A stretch of 64,000 nucleotides of DNA, from NCBI GenBank assembly GCA_017555565.1, contig JAFZGF010000037.1:1-64000 (forward strand), read 5' to 3'. Positions 25,165 through 33,949 of this stretch are shown piece by piece. This DNA comes from Oscillospiraceae bacterium (GTDB lineage Bacteria > Bacillota > Clostridia > Oscillospirales > Ruminococcaceae). A program made the position numbers and the translations under genes. Below the pieces are notes generated by a model that was not told the origin of the DNA, ran no database searches, and saw only the letters and a list, made by a program, of their open reading frames with translations. How positions within the stretch are numbered: the stretch's first letter is position 1; every line of letters starts with the position of its first letter.

Positions 25165-26508
25165 ATGACAGATATTTCCATTACTGCAAAGAAAGCCCTC
25201 GATATGCTTAACCGGTCTGGCTATGAGGCGTATGTTGTGGGGGGTATGGTACGCAACAGTCTGATGGGTATTGAAACCGGTGATATTGATATAACTACAA
25301 GTGCCCTGCCACAGCAAACCAAAGCTGTGTTTGAAGGGTACAATGTAATTGAAACCGGCATACAGCATGGCACAGTAACTGTTATAATAGATAGCACGCC
25401 TGTTGAAATAACCACCTATCGTACAGAAAGCGGATATGCAGACAACAGACACCCTGACAGCGTAAATTTTACCACCAGTTTGATGGAAGACTGCAGCCGC
25501 AGAGATTTTACTGTCAACGCCATATGCTATAACCCACAAAAAGGCATCGTGGACTATTTCGGAGGCACAAAGGACATAGAAAGCCGCACTATCAGATGTG
25601 TGGGCGACCCCGACACAAGATTCAAGGAAGATGCATTGAGAATTCTGCGTGCTGTAAGATTTGCATCAGTGCTGAATTTTGAAATTGAAGAAAACACAAA
25701 AGCAGCTATCTTCAAAAACAGACAGCTGCTGCAAAATGTATCTGCAGAAAGAATATACAATGAACTGACCAAAATGCTGCTGGGCAAAAATATCAGACAG
25801 ACAATACTTGAATACGCAGAGGTTATCGGTGTTGTAATACCGGAAATAATCCCTGCCATCGGTTTTGACCAACAGAATATACACCATATATACGATGTGT
25901 TGGAGCACACAGCAGTGGCTGTGGAAAGCTGCCCGCCTATACCAGTACTGAGATGGGCGGCACTTCTGCACGACCTGGGTAAACCAGACTGTTTCACCAT
26001 CGACGAAAATGGTACAGGCCATTTTTACGGCCACGGCAACATCAGCCACATACATGCAGAAAACATACTGAAAAGACTTAAAGTTTCAAACGATGACTAT
26101 AATACAATAACAAAGCTGGTAAAATACCACGACAACTATATTGAAACAAACGAAAAGGCTGTGCGCAGGGCATTAAACAGATATGGCGAAGATTTTCTGC
26201 GACTTTTACTTGTACTGAAACGCGCTGACAATGCCGGACAGAATATACAGCTGTTTAACCGCAAGGAAGAATACGATACATTGGAGGAACTCATAAATAA
26301 TGTGATAGAAAAACAACGGTGTTTTTCACTTAAGCAGCTGGCAGTCAACGGTGATGACCTGTCCGCCATAGGAATACCACCATCAAAAGAAACCGGTCTG
26401 ATACTGAACCGTCTGCTTGAAATGGTAATAAATGGTGATATCCCAAACGAGAGGGCTATTCTGCTGGCAGAAGCAGCCACTATCCACATACAAAACAATG
26501 TTTTATAA
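25165..26508 (+). CDS. cca: CCA-adding tRNA nucleotidyltransferase
   Basis: 447 residues. The class II nucleotidyltransferase signature is AYVVGGMVRNSLMGIETGDIDIT, with catalytic Asp pair DID near residue 45. GIQHGTVTVIID, RRDFTVNAICYN and the RNA-binding neck RFKEDALRILRAVRFAS follow. An HD-type domain has LRWAALLHDLGKPD, with His-Asp and a later His (YHDNY), as in the CCA/PcnB-HD form. ATG 25165 is preferred over the upstream GTGs because AGGTGG falls ten bases before it. The enzyme repairs or adds the 3' CCA of tRNA, although the tRNA-Pro here encodes its own CCA. Confidence 0.92.
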   Translation: MTDISITAKKALDMLNRSGYEAYVVGGMVRNSLMGIETGDIDITTSALPQQTKAVFEGYNVIETGIQHGTVTVIIDSTPVEITTYRTESGYADNRHPDSVNFTTSLMEDCSRRDFTVNAICYNPQKGIVDYFGGTKDIESRTIRCVGDPDTRFKEDALRILRAVRFASVLNFEIEENTKAAIFKNRQLLQNVSAERIYNELTKMLLGKNIRQTILEYAEVIGVVIPEIIPAIGFDQQNIHHIYDVLEHTAVAVESCPPIPVLRWAALLHDLGKPDCFTIDENGTGHFYGHGNISHIHAENILKRLKVSNDDYNTITKLVKYHDNYIETNEKAVRRALNRYGEDFLRLLLVLKRADNAGQNIQLFNRKEEYDTLEELINNVIEKQRCFSLKQLAVNGDDLSAIGIPPSKETGLILNRLLEMVINGDIPNERAILLAEAATIHIQNNVL

Positions 26509-26547
26509 TATATTGTAACATTGTTTTACAAATCAAAGAATTTTTAT

Positions 26548-26582
26548 AAAATCAGGGTTAAAACACCCTGATTTTTTATTTT
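26548..26582 (+). terminator. Terminator of the CCA enzyme gene
   Basis: 11-bp stem AAAATCAGGGT/ACCCTGATTTT, 6-base loop, T-rich tail. Confidence 0.88.
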
Positions 26583-26709
26583 CATGGTAAAAAATGCACT
26601 TATTTACCATTTTGTAATAAAACCGTTACTTTTTATTGGAATAAAAAATATATGTAAGCCAATATTAACTCTAAATGCGATTATCGCTAAAATTATAAAG
26701 GAGTCAGTT

Positions 26710-27483
26710 ATGAAAAAAACATTTATATTGGCAGTAATAATAGCTGCAGCAGTGTTGACTGCCTGCGGTGGAAATACACAAACTGCCACAAAAAACTTTG
26801 ACTACAAAGTTGGCACAGCCAGCTATACCCACACCAATGACAGCTATGGTTACACCGAGGGCAAAAACGGGCGCGGCGCAGTATCCACTACATTGGTTGC
26901 CGCAGTTTTTGACAATGATGGCAAAATTGTAAAAATTTCTATTGATGAAGTGGAAAGCAAAATAGGATTCGACTCTTCCGGTCAGCTGGCAGATTTTACT
27001 GCCGGTGAAGTAAAAAGCAAAAAAGAGCTGGGAGATGCATACGGTATGAAGGCTGCCAGCAGTATAGGCAAAGAATGGTATCAGCAGATTGAATCGTTGG
27101 AAAAATGGCTGGAAGGCAAGCAGATAAATACAGTAATCGGCGGTGCTACAGGAAAAATGCTGTACGAGATGACAGATAATTCATATATGGGTGACCCAGA
27201 ATCTGACACCAGAACTATTCCCAGAAGCACATCTGATATAACAAAAAACCAGAGTTCAGCGTCAATGTCTGCAGGCAGTATGGCCGGCGGTGTGATGAGC
27301 GATATAAACAGCACAATACACGATATGGCAGATGGTGTAAACAGCATTGCTGACGGCATAGCAGATGGTGTAAACAATATGACAGGCAACAGCTGGATGG
27401 GAGAGGACCTGAAAGCCAGTGTAACTATAGATACAACATATATACACAAAGCTATAGAAAAAGCCTATCAGAATGCCAAATAA
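26710..27483 (+). CDS. Lipoprotein of a clostridial FMN-binding-like family
   Basis: 257 residues from ATG 26710 (AAGGAG upstream). Lipobox LTAC, Cys20. The core (about 40-150) has repeated strands FDNDGKIVKISIDEV and KSKKELGDAYGMKAASS, then IGKEWYQQIESLEKWLEGK. Its C-terminal block EDLKASVTIDTTYIHKAIEKA recurs in many gut Firmicute lipoproteins resembling the FMN-binding domain, but no GAT flavinylation motif is visible. Between core and C-terminus lies a segment built from DGVNSIADGIADGVNNM-like repeats, unusual for the family. It ends in a terminator shared with the convergent regulator genes. Confidence 0.65.
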   Translation: MKKTFILAVIIAAAVLTACGGNTQTATKNFDYKVGTASYTHTNDSYGYTEGKNGRGAVSTTLVAAVFDNDGKIVKISIDEVESKIGFDSSGQLADFTAGEVKSKKELGDAYGMKAASSIGKEWYQQIESLEKWLEGKQINTVIGGATGKMLYEMTDNSYMGDPESDTRTIPRSTSDITKNQSSASMSAGSMAGGVMSDINSTIHDMADGVNSIADGIADGVNNMTGNSWMGEDLKASVTIDTTYIHKAIEKAYQNAK

Positions 27484-27486
27484 AAC

Positions 27487-27522
27487 AACCCACCGGGAAT
27501 AAACTTCCCGGTGGGTTTTGAT
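27487..27522. terminator. Bidirectional terminator
   Basis: 13-bp perfect stem AACCCACCGGGAA/TTCCCGGTGGGTT between the convergent lipoprotein and marR-type genes. Confidence 0.9.
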
Positions 27523-27541
27523 ATTTCAATAATTTATGATT

Positions 27542-27982
27542 TTAATCAGAAATTATTTCCTGTTTGATAATGTCGCCATAGTCTATCAGCAGGTTAGCCA
27601 GCAGAAACTGTTTTTCGTCCCCCATTTTTTCTGACATGGATTTTTCCACTTTATCCATAGAAGCTACCAGACTGGAGATATATTCCTCGCCTGATGGTGT
27701 AAGAACAATAACCTTTTCTTTTCTGTTGTTTTCTGCAAATTCCAGACGGATGTAATCACTTTCTTTCATAGCCATCACGATATTGTTTACCGTCTGTTTT
27801 GGAAGCAGATAGTATTCACATATCTGTTTCTGTGTGCAGGCACCGTGACGGTATAAATGGTACATCATAAGCATTTCGTGGTAATTGATATTGAATTTTT
27901 TTGCCAATTGAACCCAGCTGCCTCTTATCTGATTTATATACATATTTAAATCAATAAGACTGTATTTAATATTATTATCCAT
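27542..27982 (-). CDS. MarR family transcriptional regulator
   Basis: 146 residues. The winged-helix core is NINYHEMLMMYHLYRHGACTQKQICEYYLLPKQTVNNIVMAMKE (about 30-75), where PKQTVNNIV is the recognition helix. The wing is NNRKEKVIVLTPSGEEY. Such proteins act as dimers and often sense small aromatics or oxidants. It is the last gene of the kdpD-kdpE-marR order and may control the operon or the neighbouring lipoprotein. Confidence 0.85.
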   Translation of the reverse strand: MDNNIKYSLIDLNMYINQIRGSWVQLAKKFNINYHEMLMMYHLYRHGACTQKQICEYYLLPKQTVNNIVMAMKESDYIRLEFAENNRKEKVIVLTPSGEEYISSLVASMDKVEKSMSEKMGDEKQFLLANLLIDYGDIIKQEIISD

Positions 27983-28005
27983 ATCATTTACCTTTCATAA
28001 AACGA

Positions 28006-28704
28006 TTATTCTTCTACTATTCTGTAACCTACACCTATTTCAGTCATAATATATCTTGGTTTTGCAGGATTCAGTTCGATTTTTCTGCGCAGACCAGCCA
28101 TAAGTGTGCGCAATGCCTGTGTATCCTGGCCATATCCCGGACCCCACAGTTCTTTTATTATTGCAGCTGTAGTCACAACCTTGCCGCGGTTTTTCAGCAG
28201 AAGTGACAGCAATGAGTATTCCATAGGTGTCATATGGACCTCTTTTTCATCAAGGAAAACCAGATGTTTGTCCATATCCAGTCTGAGACCACCCACTTGA
28301 ATAACAGTCTGTTTTATACTGTTGCCCCGGCGCTTGACATGGCGCAACGCTACCCTTATTCTTGCCAGCAGTTCTGTGGATGAAAATGGCTTTGTAAGGT
28401 AGTCATCCGCACCCATATCCAGTGCATAGGCCTTTTCTTTATCCTGGTCTCTGGCTGAAACTACAATTATTGGTATTTCAGACCACTGTCTGATTTCGTT
28501 GATAACATCTATACCATCGATATCAGGCAAGCCAAGGTCAAGAATAATCACATCTACAGATTCGTTGAGAACTGCGTTGATGGCCTGTGTACCTGTTACG
28601 GCAATTTTACAGTTATAACCTTCATTTCTGACAGAATAGCAGATGAAGTTTCTTATCTGCATATCATCTTCAACAACGAGAATATTTTCTTTTGTATCAT
28701 TCAT
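28006..28704 (-). CDS. KdpE-like OmpR-family response regulator
   Basis: 232 residues from ATG 28704 (GGAGG upstream). The receiver domain has NILVVEDD, phospho-acceptor Asp in VIILDLGLPD (about residue 55), Ser/Thr switch IIVVSAR and KPF. The winged-helix DNA-binding domain ends VGYRIVEE. The start overlaps the sensor kinase 3' end by eight bases, indicating coupling. KdpE homologues respond to potassium limitation, but no kdpFABC pump lies in the window. Confidence 0.88.
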   Translation of the reverse strand: MNDTKENILVVEDDMQIRNFICYSVRNEGYNCKIAVTGTQAINAVLNESVDVIILDLGLPDIDGIDVINEIRQWSEIPIIVVSARDQDKEKAYALDMGADDYLTKPFSSTELLARIRVALRHVKRRGNSIKQTVIQVGGLRLDMDKHLVFLDEKEVHMTPMEYSLLSLLLKNRGKVVTTAAIIKELWGPGYGQDTQALRTLMAGLRRKIELNPAKPRYIMTEIGVGYRIVEE

Positions 28705-30208
28705 TAGATTTATCCTCCATAGGCAAATTGAATGTAAACACTGCACCACCCTCAGGATGATTTGAGGCCGTAATATTGCCGCCGTGGGCTTTGACTACGG
28801 TGTTGCAGAATGTCAATCCCAGGCCCATACCTTTCTGTGAGTCTACAGCCCCTTTGGAAGAGGTGTAGTACAGCTGGAAAATATAGGGCAGGTCTTTTTC
28901 CAATATACCGCTGCCTTTGTCTGCAACTGTGAAGCAGGCACTGCCATCATTATGTGTAACAGACAGCTGAATTTCGTTTTCAGGTTCAGTGTGTTTTACG
29001 GCATTGTCCAATAAATTTATAAGCACCTGGATTATAAGCTTTGCATCCATAGGAACCAGCATAAGCTCATTAGGTATGCTTACTTTAAGTTCCCTGCCCG
29101 GTGCACGCTTTTCAAAACGTTCCAGAACAACTGCAATGATTTCTTCTATTGCCTCAGGCTGCTTCTGGATATAATTCCGGTTATCTTCCAGACGGGTAAG
29201 ATTAAGGATATTTTCCATCAGAGAATGCAGCCATTCTGCATCGTCTATAATTTCCTGCGCCAGTTCATATCTGTCGTCGGCTTTGTCTGTCATTCGCATT
29301 ATCATTTCGCTGGTGCCCATAATGCCGGACAGTGGGGTGCGCAGGTCGTGGGAAATTGCACGCAGAAGATTACTTCTGTATCGTTCTCTTTCGTTTTCCT
29401 GCAAAAGTTGATTCTGCTTTTCTGCCGCTGCTATTCTTTCCATTGTCATAACAGCATTTTCCATAATCATTATAAGTATACGCTGAGCACTTACATCTAT
29501 TTTACTGGCCTGGTCACGGGGCATACACAACAATGCAAGTATCTGCCCTTCCTGCCCTGCTGTCTTCCACTTTCTAAGTATCGAATTGTTTTCATAGCTA
29601 TTGATTATGGTTTTAAACTCGATGTCATTTTTAATAGGTTCAGAAGAAGTGTTATCATATATACCTTTTACAAACCTGCATTGTCCATAAGTATTATCAA
29701 GTATATTGTTGTATACAAGCACAACTTCTGTATTGCACATCTCGCTGATATTCTGTACTGATATAGTCATTATCTCGTCTACAGAACCCGCTACCGATAT
29801 GGCATTTGTGATTTTGTACAGTCTGGCGTTTTCTTCCGCACGGAGATTGGCTATTGCAGCATTTGTTTTTATGCGCTGAGTAAGCATTGTGATGATCAGC
29901 GATACTGTAACCATCATTACAAAAGTAATTATGTAACTGATATTGTCTATTTCAAAAGCGAAATACGGTGCGGTGAAGAAATAGTTAAACACCAGTGTGG
30001 CCAACACAGAGTACCGAATGCTTAAAATATATCTTTGGGTAAAAATAGAAATGGCCACCACAGCCAGAAGATATACAATGGCTATGTTTGTTTCAGGTAT
30101 TTCGGTATATTTGAAAAATGCACCTACCAATGTGGCCAGAACTATAAATAATGGCCCGCTGTAAACATTCTGATAGAATGCAATTTTTGTTTTATTTTTA
30201 TTATCCAT
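28697..30208 (-). CDS. KdpD-like sensor histidine kinase lacking the N-terminal KdpD domain
   Basis: 503 residues. It begins directly with four transmembrane helices (about 18-115, DUF4118-type), followed by a GAF-like region (150-260), the HisKA dimerisation helix with phospho-acceptor in RAISHDLRTPLSG (near 290), and the HATPase domain with NLLDNAVKHT and GMGLGLTF. Full-length KdpD (about 900 residues) has an extra cytoplasmic KdpD/USP sensor, which is absent here. The signal sensed is thus unclear. GGAG precedes the ATG; it is the first gene of a three-gene operon. Confidence 0.88.
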   Translation of the reverse strand: MDNKNKTKIAFYQNVYSGPLFIVLATLVGAFFKYTEIPETNIAIVYLLAVVAISIFTQRYILSIRYSVLATLVFNYFFTAPYFAFEIDNISYIITFVMMVTVSLIITMLTQRIKTNAAIANLRAEENARLYKITNAISVAGSVDEIMTISVQNISEMCNTEVVLVYNNILDNTYGQCRFVKGIYDNTSSEPIKNDIEFKTIINSYENNSILRKWKTAGQEGQILALLCMPRDQASKIDVSAQRILIMIMENAVMTMERIAAAEKQNQLLQENERERYRSNLLRAISHDLRTPLSGIMGTSEMIMRMTDKADDRYELAQEIIDDAEWLHSLMENILNLTRLEDNRNYIQKQPEAIEEIIAVVLERFEKRAPGRELKVSIPNELMLVPMDAKLIIQVLINLLDNAVKHTEPENEIQLSVTHNDGSACFTVADKGSGILEKDLPYIFQLYYTSSKGAVDSQKGMGLGLTFCNTVVKAHGGNITASNHPEGGAVFTFNLPMEDKSNE

Positions 30209-30369
30209 TTTTTCTCCGATTTCAATTTTATATATCTTTCATATAAAACCGATTATCGCTCAGTAAAACAAATATTCGATATACTTTTACTTATACAGTA
30301 TACCAGCTACTATGTGATTTGTGTGTGAGGATAAACGGTATAATGTTAGAATCGTGTGAGAATTGTCCT

Positions 30370-30412
30370 CAATAAGACAATTCACCCGCTGCAGAAGCGC
30401 AACGAGTGAAGC
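30370..30412 (-). terminator. Hairpin terminator after the cyclophilin gene
   Basis: 12-bp stem with two wobble pairs (30381-30392 with 30399-30410), just past the cyclophilin stop. On the minus strand it is followed by TTGTCTTATT. A second small hairpin, AATTGTC/GACAATT, adjoins it. Confidence 0.55.
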
Positions 30413-30415
30413 TTT

Positions 30416-30973
30416 TTATTTTACCCAATATTTGATTTCAGGCTGTGGATATTCTATGCCAAAAGTTTCCACTTCTATATCCAGCATATATTCATCTTCC
30501 ACCGGCTGTTTGATAACAGCACCAACGCCTTGGGGATAAACCTGGACCAGCGGCACATTTTCCAGACGTGTCACCTCTTCAAAACCATCTATTACCTTAC
30601 CGAATGCTGCAAACTTACCCGCCAGTTTCCGGCCTGTTTCATCGGTAAGCGTTATAAAAAATTCGCATCCGTGAGCTTCTTTATCTCCGTCTCCTGCCAT
30701 AGCAACAGTCCACTTTTCGAATTTAACCGGATTTTTGACACCGTTTGATTCAAATTCACCTTCCAGCATATAGTCGCAGCGCTTATCGTCAAAATAGCAG
30801 TATGATGGCTGAAGCACAAAACCCGGTACAATACGTTTAATAAGACGATCTTTGTACATTTTTTCTTTTGCAGCCCATATAAAACTGTTTACTGTATTTG
30901 GTGCAGATTCAGGATATAATTCTATTGTGATGACACCTTTTGATGTGTACATTTTAGCTATAGGATTTTTCAT
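30416..30973 (-). CDS. Cyclophilin-type peptidyl-prolyl isomerase
   Basis: 185 residues, cytoplasmic (no signal peptide). Landmarks are ITIELYPESAPNTVNSF, RIVPGFVLQ, WTVAMAGDGDKEAHGCEFFITL and FAAFGKVIDGFEEV. The catalytic Arg of RIVPGFVLQ is present. The usual GSQFFI reads GCEFFI. It catalyses cis-trans isomerisation of prolyl bonds. Monocistronic. Confidence 0.88.
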   Translation of the reverse strand: MKNPIAKMYTSKGVITIELYPESAPNTVNSFIWAAKEKMYKDRLIKRIVPGFVLQPSYCYFDDKRCDYMLEGEFESNGVKNPVKFEKWTVAMAGDGDKEAHGCEFFITLTDETGRKLAGKFAAFGKVIDGFEEVTRLENVPLVQVYPQGVGAVIKQPVEDEYMLDIEVETFGIEYPQPEIKYWVK

Positions 30974-31110
30974 TTTAAATTCCCCGTTCTCTTTTAATAC
31001 TATAATTATATCAAGTTTTCATTGCCTGAACAACAAAAAAATTATATACTTATAATATAAATACAAGGCGGTATATTATATGAGATTAAAATTTGAAGTA
31101 TGGGCTGACG

Positions 31111-31245
31111 ATGAAAAAAACGGCTTTGATTTTGACAGATGGGCCAGGTGGTAATGGTTTTGTAAGAATGAATATAGCCACCACCAAGGATAAGCTGGAA
31201 ACCGCACTGAGTAATCTGAAAAAAGCATATAAAGCTAAATTTTGA
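31111..31245 (+). pseudogene. Remnant of a MalY/PatB-type PLP aminotransferase (C-terminal end)
   Basis: A 44-residue reading frame whose end, DGPGGNGFVRMNIATTKDK then LETALSNLKKAYKAKF, matches the C-terminus of MalY/PatB cystathionine beta-lyase-type enzymes (GPGGxGFxRxNxA...LxxALxxLK). The other 340 or so residues are missing: upstream in this frame a stop occurs within about 30 bases. An overlapping 24-codon frame at 31080-31154 has a ribosome-like AAGGCGG and may be the scrambled start. Reading is by pattern only. It sits in a 341-base gap between the cyclophilin and hydrogenase genes. Confidence 0.6.
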
Positions 31246-31263
31246 AACCAAATTATTGTAACA

Positions 31264-31295
31264 AAACAGCACACACCATAGGGTGTGTGCTGTTT
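31264..31295. terminator. Terminator of the hydrogenase operon
   Basis: 14-bp stem AAACAGCACACACC/GGTGTGTGCTGTTT with ATAG loop, 20 bases past the stop of the last operon gene; it also faces the aminotransferase remnant. Confidence 0.85.
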
Positions 31296-31314
31296 ATATA
31301 TAGCAGTATTATAA

Positions 31315-32763
31315 TTATTTCAGTACTGATATCGCATCAGAAATGGATTTTTCAAATGCTTCTTTACCGTATTTATCTACACCAGCTTTGTTTTTAGGGC
31401 CATGTGTAAGAGAACCTGCACCACCGATACAGCCGCCAAGACAGGCCATACCTTCGATAAAGTTTGCATCCAGCACGCCTTTTCTCTTTTTCAGCAGCGC
31501 AATACGGCATTCTTCAATACCGTTACATGCAACAGCTTTCAGTGGGAAGTCTTCAAGTCCCTGTTCTTTAAGAGCCTGAACAACAGCATCTGACAGACCA
31601 CCGCTACGGGCAAAGATTCTGCCATAGTAGGAAGCATTGTCCAGAACATCTTCATCAAGGGAAGTGATTTCAATCTTTCTGCTGTCAAACAAAGCCTGCA
31701 GTTCTTCAAATGTAAGAACAGCATCTACGTATGGTTTAGCTTTTTCCAGCTGTGCTTCAGCTTTTTTTGCTGTGCAAGGACCAATAAAGACCGCTTTGGC
31801 TGTTGGATCTGTTTTCTTGATATATTTTGAAATTTCAACCATTGGTGACAGATTATGTGAAATGTGTTCTGCCAGGTCTGGGAATTCTGAATTTATATAG
31901 GAAACAAATGCAGGACAGCAGGAACTTGTAAGGAAGCCTTTTTCAGTAAGCTCTTTTGCTTCGCTCATAGCAACCAGGTCTGCACCAAGAGCAGCCTCAA
32001 CAACAGTGTGGAAGCCCAGTTCTTTCAGACCTTTGATAACCTGGCCCAATTTTGCATATGAGAACTGACCTGAGATGGATGGAGCAACAACAGCATATAC
32101 TTTGTAGTTTTTGTTGTTTTCACTGCCTTTGATAAGGTCGATAACATCAAGGATGTATGATTTGTCAGCAATTGCACCAAATGGACACCGGTAAACACAG
32201 GCACCACATGATGTACATTTTTCGTCATTGATAGCTGCTGCGCCGTCTGTGTTGATATCTATAGCTTTTACTTTGCATGCAATCTGACATGGACGTTTGC
32301 GGTTTACAATAGCCGAATATGGACAAACTTCTGCACATTTACCACATTCAATACATTTTGATTTATCAATGTGTGCTACATGGTTGTGGTCAAATGAGAT
32401 AGCACCTCTTGGGCATACATCTTCACATCGATGTGCCAGACAGCCACGGCAGGAGTCTGTAACAGAATAACCTGCAGCTGGACATTCATCGCAGGCAATA
32501 TCAATTACCTGGATAATGTTGTGGCCTGACACGTCCTGGCCCATAGCAACTTTCACCCTTTCACCAAGGATAGCTCTTTCTTTGTACACACAGCATCTCA
32601 TTGTTGATTCTTTGCCTGGAACTATCGCCTGTGGAATATTCATAACATTTTCCAGCAGAGTATCGTTCCATGCATGACGTGCAACTTCTCTGAGAACTTT
32701 GTATTTCAGATACTGAACTTTTGTATCAAATTTTCGTATAACTTTTTTATCAAATTGTTCCAC
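31315..32763 (-). CDS. Group-B-type [FeFe] hydrogenase
   Basis: 482 residues. N-terminal Fe-S region (about 85-205) with CDECPAAG, CRGCLAHRCEDVCP, CIECGKCAEVCP and CTSCGACVYRCP. The H-cluster domain follows with L1 TSSCCPAF, L2 GPCTAKKAE and L3 MACLGGCIGG, which supply the four H-cluster cysteines. This compact layout, without the long N-terminal NuoG-like extension, fits [FeFe] group B, whose physiological role (H2 evolution from ferredoxin) is poorly known. Last gene of a five-gene operon with ferredoxins, a sensory hydrogenase-like protein and a phosphatase. Maturases HydEFG are not in the window. Confidence 0.88.
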   Translation of the reverse strand: MEQFDKKVIRKFDTKVQYLKYKVLREVARHAWNDTLLENVMNIPQAIVPGKESTMRCCVYKERAILGERVKVAMGQDVSGHNIIQVIDIACDECPAAGYSVTDSCRGCLAHRCEDVCPRGAISFDHNHVAHIDKSKCIECGKCAEVCPYSAIVNRKRPCQIACKVKAIDINTDGAAAINDEKCTSCGACVYRCPFGAIADKSYILDVIDLIKGSENNKNYKVYAVVAPSISGQFSYAKLGQVIKGLKELGFHTVVEAALGADLVAMSEAKELTEKGFLTSSCCPAFVSYINSEFPDLAEHISHNLSPMVEISKYIKKTDPTAKAVFIGPCTAKKAEAQLEKAKPYVDAVLTFEELQALFDSRKIEITSLDEDVLDNASYYGRIFARSGGLSDAVVQALKEQGLEDFPLKAVACNGIEECRIALLKKRKGVLDANFIEGMACLGGCIGGAGSLTHGPKNKAGVDKYGKEAFEKSISDAISVLK

Positions 32764-32776
32764 GATATACTCCTTT

Positions 32777-33949
32777 TTAGAAATAACTTACTTTAATGCG
32801 CTTGCCCATCTGTTTCAAGGATTTTGAAAGTTCTTCAACCAGATTCATCTTGATATTGAAGTTGATAGGCAGGTCAGGGTTCTGGTGAGCAGGGTTTATA
32901 GCTCTGCCCACATAAAAATTTATATCAGTGGCTTCTTCAAACAGCAGGCGGCTGATAAGGGAGGCGCCGTCTTTCTTGAAGTTCCAATGCTCGTAATATT
33001 TGTTTTCTCCAAGGTAATCCTTGGCATATTCAACCACCTTGTTTACAGTGATAACCCCTTCAGTAACAAGGTCTACACCTTCTATTTCTGCAATTGGCGG
33101 AACATCTGACTGTTCAAAGCTAAGGGATGCTCGTACAGGTTTGCCCAGATATTTTGCCGCAATTGAAGATGTGGTACCACCACAAACAATATGTTTGCCT
33201 TCTTTTGCAAAGAAAAGTGACATCATTCTGTTGGCATCATCACGGTTTGATGGTGGGCCAAACAGCATATTCATAGGCTCTCTCTTTCTGATACGCACTA
33301 TACAGGCTGTTGCATCATCACCTGGTTTGCCACCATAGAGTTTATTACATTCATCTACAAGAATGGTAGACAGATTTTTGGCTGTATAACCCGCAGGTGC
33401 CATTGTTTCGAGAAAATCTATAATATCTTCCCTTTTCCAGCCAAAATTGTAGGCTGTACCTATGCCTGCGTGTGGACATCCGTCACTCATAGCAACAAAT
33501 ATGTCATTCTCCATAAGGGGAATAACAGATTTAAACACACGTTTTCCACCTATGTTCATTTCTGTTTTGCTGTAGTCGTAATTTTTTTCATTCCTGATAA
33601 CAACTACATGTGGGTTATCGTACTGAAAAATTTCTGCTGTGCGATTACCTACTATACGTATGATAGTAAATGTGGAATAAGCCACACCTCGCAGCGAACA
33701 TACAGGCAGTGTGTCTGCAATGGTTGCTACGCATTCTTCAATCGGCAGACCTGCTGCCATCATGGTAGAAATGATTTTTGATGTCAGTGTGGAAAGAATA
33801 CTTGCCTTTACACCACTGCCAAGACCGTCTGAAAGAACGATTATTGTGGAATTATCATCCATCTCAACCACTTCAACATGGTCGCCGCACAGCTGTTCAC
33901 CCACATGGTTTATGCTTTTGTAACCGATATCAGCACATAAATCATTCAT
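32777..33949 (-). CDS. SpoIIE-type PP2C-like serine phosphatase
   Basis: 390 residues. The SpoIIE/PP2C domain (1-225) has GDHVEVVEMDDNSTIIVLSDG with metal-binding Asp residues, LRGVAYSTFTII, and FVAMSDG and PGDDATACIVRI. A second domain (about 230-390) starts after KREPMNML and contains CGGTTSSIAAKYLGKPV; I do not recognise it. In known phosphatase-linked sensory hydrogenase clusters (group C3 in HydDB) such a phosphatase is the output. Its start overlaps the sensor gene by eight bases, so they are translationally coupled. Confidence 0.85.
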   Translation of the reverse strand: MNDLCADIGYKSINHVGEQLCGDHVEVVEMDDNSTIIVLSDGLGSGVKASILSTLTSKIISTMMAAGLPIEECVATIADTLPVCSLRGVAYSTFTIIRIVGNRTAEIFQYDNPHVVVIRNEKNYDYSKTEMNIGGKRVFKSVIPLMENDIFVAMSDGCPHAGIGTAYNFGWKREDIIDFLETMAPAGYTAKNLSTILVDECNKLYGGKPGDDATACIVRIRKREPMNMLFGPPSNRDDANRMMSLFFAKEGKHIVCGGTTSSIAAKYLGKPVRASLSFEQSDVPPIAEIEGVDLVTEGVITVNKVVEYAKDYLGENKYYEHWNFKKDGASLISRLLFEEATDINFYVGRAINPAHQNPDLPINFNIKMNLVEELSKSLKQMGKRIKVSYF

